IMG/VR virus record: IMGVR_UViG_3300023172_000063
Location: 1 to 41,493 of that record
DNA from: a virus
Length of the DNA: 41,493 bases
Strand: one strand, 5' to 3'
This document shows positions 15,114 to 24,000 of this stretch, piece by piece (position 1 is the first letter of the stretch; the number at the start of each line of letters is the position of its first letter). Both the position numbers and the translations under genes were made by a program. The notes under the pieces are model-generated. The model was given only the letters and a program-made list of their open reading frames with translations, had not been told where the DNA came from and made no database searches.

Positions 15114-16052
15114 ATGACAAACCGATACGGTTACTGCTGCATCAATCTTACGCTGCAAAAATCCCGCGGCATCATGACCAATCGCACGATGCGTCGTAAG
15201 ACATTTGACGCTAAGGGCCTGGGTTATGTATCAGAGCTGTCCCTAAAGAACACCACGGACTTAAAAGAGATTATTCAGTGGAATTCTGAGAACGGTTTCG
15301 AAGTGTTTCGCATCACTTCCACCATGTTTCCCTGGGCCAGCGAATACGACTGGAGCGACCTGCCGGATATTGATGCCATCCGAGAGAACTTGCGACATGC
15401 CGGCCAATTGGCACGAGACACAGGACAGCGGCTCTCGTTTCACCCGGGGCCTTTCAATTGCTTGGCATCTCCCAAAGAAGACGTCGTTCTCAACTGTGTG
15501 AAGGATCTTTCGATTCATGGCGATCAGATGGACATGCTCGGCATGCCACGAACACATGAAGCCAAGATCAACATCCACATCGGCGCAGCTTACGGCGATC
15601 GAGAAAAGGCCCTGGACACCTGGTGCCGCAATTTCGAGAGGCTGCCCGAAAATGTGCGCTGTCGGCTGACGGTAGAAAACGACGACAGGGCCAATCTCTA
15701 CTCCACCAAGATGCTTTACGAATCGGTCTACAAGCGCCTGGGAATTCCCATCGTTTTTGATTCTCACCACGCTGCGTGCGGACCTCAGGATTCGACCTAC
15801 GAGGAAGCGTTTCTGATGGCTTACGAGACATGGCCCAAAGGCATTCGGCCTGTCTGCCACCACTCCAACAGCCGCAAAAAGTACGAGGATTCATCCTGTA
15901 GATCCTTGGCAGCACACTCAGACTACTACTACGAGCCTTTCGATTCGTGTGGCAAATCGGTCGATGTTGCCATGGAAGCCAAGGCCAAGGAGCTGGCCGT
16001 CTTTGATTACCTCCAAAAATTTGAGGGCGGACCGGAACGTTTGGTTGCATAA
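15114..16052 (+). CDS. uvsE: UV-damage endonuclease UvdE/UvsE
   Basis: The ATG at 15114 is used because GGAG lies six bases upstream (15104-15107). The open frame extends upstream only as the antisense of the previous gene. The 312-residue protein has UVDE family hallmarks: RYGYCCIN at the start, RLSFHPGPFN, INIHIGAAYGDREKAL, LTVENDD, IVFDSHH and HHSNSRK followed by AHSDYY. These supply the His, Asp and Glu ligands of the metal cluster in its TIM barrel. The enzyme nicks DNA 5' of UV photoproducts in a photolyase-independent pathway. A promoter of the GTGTAAT type precedes it, so it is likely expressed early or in the middle period. Confidence 0.93.
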   Translation: MTNRYGYCCINLTLQKSRGIMTNRTMRRKTFDAKGLGYVSELSLKNTTDLKEIIQWNSENGFEVFRITSTMFPWASEYDWSDLPDIDAIRENLRHAGQLARDTGQRLSFHPGPFNCLASPKEDVVLNCVKDLSIHGDQMDMLGMPRTHEAKINIHIGAAYGDREKALDTWCRNFERLPENVRCRLTVENDDRANLYSTKMLYESVYKRLGIPIVFDSHHAACGPQDSTYEEAFLMAYETWPKGIRPVCHHSNSRKKYEDSSCRSLAAHSDYYYEPFDSCGKSVDVAMEAKAKELAVFDYLQKFEGGPERLVA

Positions 16053-16065
16053 AGATCTGGCGGGG

Positions 16066-16073
16066 GATATTTA
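16066..16073 (+). promoter_or_regulatory. Candidate late-type promoter box GATATTTA
   Basis: GATATTTA follows a G-run in the gap after uvsE and ends 27 bases before the ATG at 16101. It heads a three-gene run (16101, 16412, 17059) that includes the superoxide dismutase. It matches the boxes at 8684 and 34709. Confidence 0.45.
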
Positions 16074-16100
16074 CCTGCAGTAACCTGTTAGGAGAAAACC

Positions 16101-16412
16101 ATGCCCCCTATCAAAGAATCCAAACTGAGAGCGATGATTCGCACCGAGCTTAAAAAACGTTTGCTTCAAGAACAAGATGATGCTTCAATTGAAGGTCAAC
16201 AGCTTCAAAAGTTAAAGCAGTTAGCAAATCAGATCGGTGCTGACGAGCCTCAAAAATTGATTGCTGCTCTTAAAAAAGATCGACGCAATACAGCACAGAA
16301 TGAGTTGGTTGCTGATTTTTTTATTAAACTGATGGACAAAGGTCAAAATGTTGATTTGACAAAGCTCAAACAAGCTTTGGCTGCAGCTCCAGACGAAGAA
16401 ACGGAAGCATAA
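16101..16412 (+). CDS. Small helical protein with putative capsid-targeting peptide
   Basis: This 103-residue protein begins PPIKESKLRAMIRTELKK after Met, with L22-Q23-E24 a little further on (LLQEQ). The KLRAMIR part aligns with LRRIIQ and IRNLIR of the 13194 and 13871 proteins. The rest is Gln/Lys/Ala-rich helix with an acidic end. TTAGGAG provides the ribosome binding site. The stop overlaps the ATG of the dismutase gene (TAATG), so the two are coupled. A small internal head protein or chaperone for the dismutase are both possible. Confidence 0.65.
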   Translation: MPPIKESKLRAMIRTELKKRLLQEQDDASIEGQQLQKLKQLANQIGADEPQKLIAALKKDRRNTAQNELVADFFIKLMDKGQNVDLTKLKQALAAAPDEETEA

Positions 16413-17062
16413 TGAAAAAAAGAAAGTCGGGTCAGACTTACGACGATGCCACGTCCAGCAGTCTCTTTCTAGATCGAATCGGCAACGAAAACGAGTGGGA
16501 GCCCGAATATCTTCAGAAGATCAGTGACTACTACAAAAAAATGGGATTGATTCGGGAGTCCTACGGTCATCTCTTTGAGCAGTCTGAAGAGGGCGATTTT
16601 GTGGATGCCATGGCAATTTTGCGACGACTGACAAAAGATGGAGTGGGAGAAGCTGTCGGCTCGGCTCAGTTTGAACAGACCGACCTAGGTCTCATAGTGA
16701 AACTGAAGGCTGAAGGAGTACCACCGGGCGAACATGGCATTCACATCCATGAAAATCCAGATGTGGGCCCGGGAAAAAAAGACGGCAAGATCCAGCCTGG
16801 AATGGCTGCCGGAGGACACTATGATCCAATGGGAACAGGCAAGCATCTGGGACCTTATGGCGATGGACACTTGGGCGATCTGCCTCGAGCTTATGCACTC
16901 GAAGATGGCACAATCGACGCCATTCTTTTGGCGCCTAGGCTAACTCTAGAAGACGTAAGAGGCAGGTCCATTATTGTGCACTCTGGCGGCGATAACTATT
17001 CTTACAAGCCAGATCCGATGGGTGGCGGCAAATCTCGAATGCTAGGAGGTGTGATAGAATGA
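16412..17062 (+). CDS. sodC: Cu/Zn superoxide dismutase with phage-type N-terminal extension
   Basis: Of 216 residues, about 63-216 form a Cu/Zn superoxide dismutase domain. All seven metal ligands are visible: H111 and H113 in HGIHIHE, H136 in AGGHYDP, H145, H153 and D156 in KHLGPYGDGHLGDLP, and H190 in SIIVHSGGDN. The enzyme converts superoxide to hydrogen peroxide and oxygen. The protein contains no cysteine at all, so the conserved intrasubunit disulfide is absent. Instead of the usual periplasmic signal peptide it has a 62-residue charged extension with KKMGLIRES (I47-R48-E49), like the putative capsid-targeting peptides of its neighbours. Genes on both sides overlap it. Confidence 0.93.
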   Translation: MKKRKSGQTYDDATSSSLFLDRIGNENEWEPEYLQKISDYYKKMGLIRESYGHLFEQSEEGDFVDAMAILRRLTKDGVGEAVGSAQFEQTDLGLIVKLKAEGVPPGEHGIHIHENPDVGPGKKDGKIQPGMAAGGHYDPMGTGKHLGPYGDGHLGDLPRAYALEDGTIDAILLAPRLTLEDVRGRSIIVHSGGDNYSYKPDPMGGGKSRMLGGVIE

Positions 17063-17925
17063 AACTTTTTGAAGCACCCCTTGATTCTTTTTTGTACAAG
17101 GACCTGACCTCGACTCTTTACTCTTCGGGCTTTTGGCTGCACGACAATGAGGATCGATTTGGGCGAGAGGCTCTGACAGAATCAGCTGATCTTCTTAAAA
17201 AGACACTGCAGAAATTTTTTAAAAAGCACGGTCTAAACATCAAAGTGGTGGCCGAAAGCTTGAGCGAGGAAGATCACGGTGTCGAGATGCAGTCGGATGA
17301 AAAACCCAATCGATATCTGATCGGCGCCGAAGCGCGCATGTCGACTCGCAGTAAGGGCCAGATCTATCTCAAGATCGTGATGGCTGAAGAAGGTTTTGAT
17401 CCGGAGCTGATCAACGCCAAAAAAGTGGTGGAAGACGTGGCCATCAAGGTACGTCACGAACTGATTCATCTGCGGCAGTATGATTCTTTGGCAAGAGATA
17501 AGGGTATCACCAAATACCAAGCCAAAAAGCAGTATGAAAAGTGGAACGATATTCCAGAGGAAACTGCTCCGGTCACTGATTATCTCAAGTCTCGCATTGA
17601 AATCGACGCTTTCGGCCACGAGTTTGCCGAGCGATTGGCGCAGGAATTTGGCCTGTCTGCCGCGCAGCAAATGGTGGCGAGAAAGGGAGACGTCTCTGAG
17701 CTGGCAAGGCTGGCCGATGAAATTGATCTAGGCTACAACTTTCCGCAGTATTTCAGAGACCATCCAGACTCAGAGTTCACCGAGCGTCTTCGCAAGAAGA
17801 TCAAAAAATACCTGCGTCGTTTTGGCGAGCAGGGCATATATGAGAATGCGCGACGCGCAGAGATAAAAAGCGCCAAAAGGCAGCTGAAAAAAATCATTAG
17901 AGAGATCATTAGATCAGGGCGCTAA
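17059..17925 (+). CDS. Putative HExxH metallopeptidase with C-terminal IIRE helix
   Basis: This 288-residue protein has a zincin signature H133-E134-L-I-H137 in VRHELIHLRQYDS. Possible third ligands are E181, D183 or H187 in IEIDAFGHE. The first 110 residues show no recognised domain. The C-terminal 20 residues, IKSAKRQLKKIIREIIRSGR, align with the N-terminal peptide of the 13194 protein (K-x-x-K-x-Q-L-(K/R)-(K/R)-I-I-x-E). The same helix thus appears at the opposite end of a different protein. The gene overlaps the dismutase gene by four bases. Peptidase activity is inferred from the motif. The substrate is unknown. Confidence 0.65.
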   Translation: MKLFEAPLDSFLYKDLTSTLYSSGFWLHDNEDRFGREALTESADLLKKTLQKFFKKHGLNIKVVAESLSEEDHGVEMQSDEKPNRYLIGAEARMSTRSKGQIYLKIVMAEEGFDPELINAKKVVEDVAIKVRHELIHLRQYDSLARDKGITKYQAKKQYEKWNDIPEETAPVTDYLKSRIEIDAFGHEFAERLAQEFGLSAAQQMVARKGDVSELARLADEIDLGYNFPQYFRDHPDSEFTERLRKKIKKYLRRFGEQGIYENARRAEIKSAKRQLKKIIREIIRSGR

Positions 17926-17939
17926 TCGCCAAGCAAACA

Positions 17940-17967
17940 TTTACAACGTCTCAAAAATTGCTATAAG
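17940..17967 (+). promoter_or_regulatory. Candidate promoter TTTACA-N16-TATAAG before the tail-fibre gene
   Basis: TTTACA (17940-17945) and TATAAG (17962-17967) resemble a sigma-70 promoter with a 16-base spacer, in the 76-base gap before the GTG at 18002. ACATTTAC at the same place also partly resembles the GATATTTA boxes. Which element is active cannot be told. Confidence 0.35.
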
Positions 17968-18001
17968 GTAATGAAACATGAGATAGTTCTGAAGGCAAAA
18001 C

Positions 18002-21000
18002 GTGACAGCATTTAGGGTTATAGAAGCTTCGGGTTCGAACGGAGTCATACAGTTTAGCACTGACGGTGATTTTGATTCGAGTCCGAATTTTGTTTTTACA
18101 ACTGGCTCTGAAAGAATGGGCATTGGGGTATCTGACCCTCTTGCCAAGCTTCACGTGTCGGGCAGCACCATTATCGGCGGTCAGCTCACGGACCTGCATC
18201 AGATTACGGGTTCTGCTGAATTTGCTAATCCAGTTTCTGCTTTTCAGGGCTTGTCCGGTTCGCTCACTCAATTAACGGACGGCACCTCTTATCTTATTGC
18301 CGGCAGCAATATCGCAATCTCCTCGCAGTCTAATGGATCAATCACGATTAGTTCGACGGGAGGCGGTACTTCACCGGGCGGCGCTGATACAAATGTTCAG
18401 TACAACGATGGCGGCCTGTTTGGTGGCAATGCTGGATTTACCTACGATGACGCGAATCAGAGGGTTGCAGCAACCCACATAGACGCCAACCTTTCGCTTT
18501 CCGCTTCGATAGTTGTGCCAAGCTCTGGCGACAATTCCATACAGATCACCAGCGGCACTCAAAACTATTCTCCTACCGATACTTTTCTTTTTGTCACCGG
18601 CATCATTGGAGCTAAGGAAGATAACGCCAGAGGCGTTTCGGTTTTTGCCGGCGACGTTTTGGTTTCTGGTGTTCACTATGTTCCTGAGCTTCAGTTTGAC
18701 ACTGAGGCAACTGTAACTGGTCATTCTACCGGCCGAATGTTTTGGGACGACGGCAATAAGACTGTCTCTCTCGATATGCAAGGTTCTGATGTCAGATTGC
18801 AGCTGGGCCAAGAAGAACATGTCTATGCCTTCAACGATTCAGGCGTCGTTATTAATAATGGCGATGCAGTTAGAATATCTGGCGCAAATGGCGGCAATGT
18901 CACCGTCGAAAAGGCAATTGCTTCCGTCAAGTCTTTCAAGAAAGAAATCGAGCAAGATCAAATTCTGGGCGTGGCAACGGAGCAAATCGGCCTCAATCAG
19001 TCGGGATACATTACTACATTCGGTGCCGTACGGGATCTAAATACTTCGACTTTTGCAGCCGGCGACATTCTGTATCTGTCGTCAGTTACTTCCGGAACGT
19101 ACACAAATTCTAGGCCGGCTGCGCCAAATTTTGCGGCCAGAGTGGGAGTTGTTCAGGTTTCTAATGCCACTGAAGGCGTTGTACTGGTAAGGCCCCAAGA
19201 GCCCACGTTCATAACTGACATAGCCCAGATTACGGGATCCGGAGTCATTGCTGGCGGCAAATCTTATCTGTGTTACGATGATACTACAGAAATAGTCTCT
19301 TTTACGAATGCTTTCACGGGATCATTTTTTGCCACCGAGGGCTTAAGCGGATCTCTGACTCAATTGACAGACGGCACATCGTATCTCGTTGCCGGCACCA
19401 ACGTGACCATCACGTCGGAATCAAATGGCTCCGTAACGATATCTTCCGTAGACACACAGGCCGATACCTATTGGGACTCGACCACCAATGGATCCATATT
19501 CACGACTGGATCAGTTGCAATTCCGGGCGCAGAAAACATCGATGCTCCAAGTGATAAAGGCACCGACGTCTTCTTTTATGTCTCAGGGAGTCTAAGTGGA
19601 GACTCTGTTTCGCTTTTTGGCGGCGATCTTTTGGCTTCCGGTGCTGTCACCGCTCAGCTGGGTTTAAGCGGCTCTCTGACGCGTTTGACTGACGGGTCTA
19701 GCTATTTGGTTGCCGGCGATAATGTGACTATTGCATCGTCCTCTAACGGGCAAGTGACGATTGCCGGTACCACTCCGACCAATGCGCAGTATGTAACACT
19801 GGCTAGCGATCCAAATCTCACCGACGAAAGAGTCTTAACCGCTGGTACCGGCATTGATATTACTGACGGAGGTGCCAATAGCACGGTCACCTTAAGCATC
19901 GACGACTCCGTTGTTGCGACCGTCTCAGGCACAACTTTTACCGGTGCAACAATTCATCAGGCCGGTCTGTCAGGTTCTTTGACTCAATTGTCCGATGGTA
20001 CCTCCTATTTGATTGCGGGAGACAATATAACAATTGTTTCGCAGTCCAATGGTGCTATTACTATTTCATCGATTGACACCCAGGCCGATACCTACTGGGA
20101 TTCAACGACCAACGGCTCGATCTTTACGACGGGATCAGTTGCAATACCTGGATCTGAAAGTGTAGATTCTCCATCCGATAAAGGCACTGACGTCTTCTTT
20201 TACGTTTCTGGTGCTCTAGACAATACAAACCGGTCGCTGTTTGGCGGTGATACATATGTTTCTGGCACTGGATACTTCGAACAGGGACTATCAGGTTCTC
20301 TCACACAGCTAGTAGACGGAACGTCCTATCTAATTGCTGGATCTGGCATTGCAATTACCACCGGTTCGAATGGAGCAGTTACGATTACCAACGACGGAAC
20401 TGTTGGCGATATTACTGCAGTCATAGCTGGGAACGGCTTGTTGGGTGGTGGCACCTCGGGCGATGTCACGCTAGAAATCAATGATTCGATCGTTGCAACT
20501 GTCTCGGGCACGACATTCACCGGTGCTACTATTCATCAAGCCGGCCTTTCAGGTTCCCTGACACAGTTATCCGATGGTACGTCTTATTTGGTAGCAGGCG
20601 ACAATGTAACCATTACGTCACAGTCTAACGGCTCGATAACAATCAGCTCAGTTGACACTCAGGCCGATACCTACTGGGACTCAACAACGAACGGCTCAAT
20701 CTTTACGACTGGATCGGTTGCAATTCCAGGCTCTGAATCTGTAGATTCTCCAAGCGATAAGGGCACTGACGTCTTCTTCTACGTGTCGGGCTCTTTGAAT
20801 TCTTCTGATGTATCGTTGTTTGGTGGAGATGTCATTACCTCGGGTTCTGTTTCAGGCCTGTTAGGACTGAGTGGCTCTCTTACACAACTAACAGACGGTA
20901 CCTCTTATCTCATTGCCGGCAGCAATGTTGAAATTACATCAGCATCGAATGGAGCTGTTACGATATCAGCGCCGACTGCTGGCGGCGGAGCTCCAACAAA

Positions 21001-24000
21001 TGCACAGTACGTAACGCTAGCGTTAAATGCAACCCTGACCGACGAAAGAGTACTGACTAGCGGAACAGGCATCGATATTGTCGACGGAGGCGCCAACAGC
21101 AATGTAACTCTCAATATTGACGATTCAGTTGTTGCTACAGTTTCTGGCACTACGTTTACAGGCGCTACGATTCATCAGGCTGGTTTGTCAGGTTCGCTAA
21201 CTCAACTAGCTGATGGCACTTCTTATTTGATTGCCGGCACAAATGTTACTATAACATCCGAGTCTAATGGTGCAGTAACAATTTCGTCAGTCGATACACA
21301 AGCCGATACCTACTGGGAATCAACAACCAATGGATCCATATTCACGACTGGATCCGTAGCGATCCCGGGCGAGGAAAGCGTAGATTCGCCAAGTGATAAA
21401 GGCACTGATGTTTTCTTCTACGTTTCAGGTGCGTTAGACAATACCAATCGTTCTTTATTCGGCGGTGATGTTTATGTATCCGGAACGGGATATTTTGAAC
21501 AAGGCCTATCAGGCTCTCTTACGCAGCTATTAGATGGCACCTCTTATCTTGTTGCCGGCGATGGAATTGCAATTACTACCGGTTCGAATGGATCAGTTAC
21601 AATCACCAATGACGGCACTGTTGGTGATATTACCTCAGTCACTGCCGGAAACGGACTGTTAGGGGGTGGTTCATCAGGTGATGTTACGCTGGAGATTGAC
21701 GATTCAATTGTTGCTACCGTTTCTGGCACTACATTTACCGGTGCTACAATTCACCAAGCCGGTTTGTCTGGATCGCTGACTCAACTAGCTGATGGAACAT
21801 CTTATCTGATTGCTGGAGCCAACGTCACAATCGCTAGTGAGTCCAACGGCGCCGTAACAATTTCTTCAGTCGATACTCAGGCTGATACTTACTGGGACTC
21901 GACAACCAACGGTTCGATCTTTACGACGGGATCAGTCGCTATTCCGGGTGCTGAGTCTGTAGATTCCCCGCTGGACAAGGGAACCGATGTCTTCTTTTAT
22001 GTTTCTGGTGCACTAGACAAAACTCAGACATCGTTGTTTGGTGGGGATATAACAGCTTCCGGTTCTGTTAACGGCTTGTTGGGCCTTAGTGGCTCTTTGA
22101 CTCAATTAACCGATGGTCGATCATATTTAGTTGCCGGATCGAACACGACTATCGTCTCTGAGTCTAATGGTCAAATCACAATTTCAAGTGATACTCCTGC
22201 TGACGCTCAGTACGTGACTCTGGCCCTCAATGCAGAGCTATCTAACGAAAGAGTTCTGACAGGTGGAACAGGCATTGATATTGTCGACGGAGGAGCAAAC
22301 AACAACGTAACTCTAAACATTGACGATTCAATTGTGGCCACTGTATCTGGTACAACTTTTACCGGAGCAACAATCCATCAGGCTGGTCTTTCTGGTTCGT
22401 TGACACAGCTGGCCGATGGCACTTCTTATCTCATTGCTGGAACCAACGTCACAATCACCAGTGAGTCAAATGGCGCTGTAACAATTTCTTCAGTTGATAC
22501 TCAGGCTGATACTTACTGGGACTCGACGACCAATGGTTCAATTTTTACAACTGGATCTGTTGCAATTCCAGGTTCTGAGTCTGTTGACTCGCCAAGTGAT
22601 AAAGGCGCAGACGTCTTTTTTTACGTATCGGGAGCTTTAAATAATACCAACCGCTCTCTTTTTGGTGGCGATGTCTATGTATCGGGAACAGGTTATTTTG
22701 AGCAGGGATTGTCTGGATCGCTAACTCAACTTCTCGATGGTACTTCCTATCTAATTGCCGGCGATGGAATTGCAATTACGACAGGATCAAATGGCGCCGT
22801 AACAATCACAAATGACGGCACAGTGGGAGACATCACGTCAGTAACGGCTGGAAACGGTCTTCTTGGTGGAGGATCTTCAGGTGATGTCACCCTTGAGATT
22901 GACGATTCTATTGTTGCAACAGTATCTGGCACAACATTCACAGGCGCTACTGTTCACCAAGCCGGACTTTCTGGTTCTTTAACTCAGCTGGCTGATGGCA
23001 CCTCTTACCTGATTGCTGGTACAAATGTTACGATTACTTCGGAATCCAACGGTGCCATCACAATTTCTTCGATAGACACGCAAGCCGACACATATTGGGA
23101 TTCCACCACCAACGGATCTATCTTTACAACAGGTTCAGTTGCGATACCTGGCGCTGAATCTGTCGATGCGCCAAGCGATAAAGGCACAGACGTTTTCTTT
23201 TATGTATCTGGCGCGCTAGATAAAACACAGACAGCTTTGTTTGGCGGTGACATTACAGCGTCTGGATCAGTAAATGGCCTGTTAGGACTTAGCGGCTCAC
23301 TCACGCAATTAACAGACGGACGATCTTATTTGGTCGCTGGATCCAATGTAACAATCGTTTCAGAATCAAATGGTCAAGTTACAGTCTCCAGCAACACTCC
23401 TGCAAATGCCCAATATGTCACCCTGGCACTCAATGCTGAATTGACTGATGAAAGAGTTTTAACCGGTGGAACAGGCATCGATATTGTCGACGGAGGGGCA
23501 AATAGCAACGTAACTCTGAATATCGATGATTCAGTTGTGGCGACTGTCAGCGGAACCACATTTACTGGCGCCACTATTCACCAAGCCGGCCTTTCCGGAT
23601 CATTAACTCAGTTGGCCGATGGCACTTCTTATCTCATTGCGGGTACCAATGTTACTATTACCTCAGAGTCCAATGGCGCAGTAACCATAAGCTCTATAGA
23701 TACTCAGGCTGATACTTACTGGGAATCTACTACAAATGGATCTATATTCACGACTGGATCGGTTGCAATACCTGGAGTTGAGAGTGTAGATTCTCCCAGT
23801 GACAAAGGAACGGATGTCTTTTTCTACGTTTCTGGCGCTTTAGACAATACCAATCGATCTTTGTTCGGTGGTGACATTTATGTGTCTGGTACGGGTTACT
23901 TTGAGCAAGGATTGTCAGGATCCCTAACCCAGCTCCTGGATGGCTCTTCTTATCTTGTTGCTGGATCTGGTATTGCAATTACGACCGGCTCAAATGGTTC

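Noticed and set aside
17918-17930. GGCG-CTAAT-CGCC hairpin at the end of 17059-17925 as a terminator
   Set aside because: Only four pairs and no downstream T-run.
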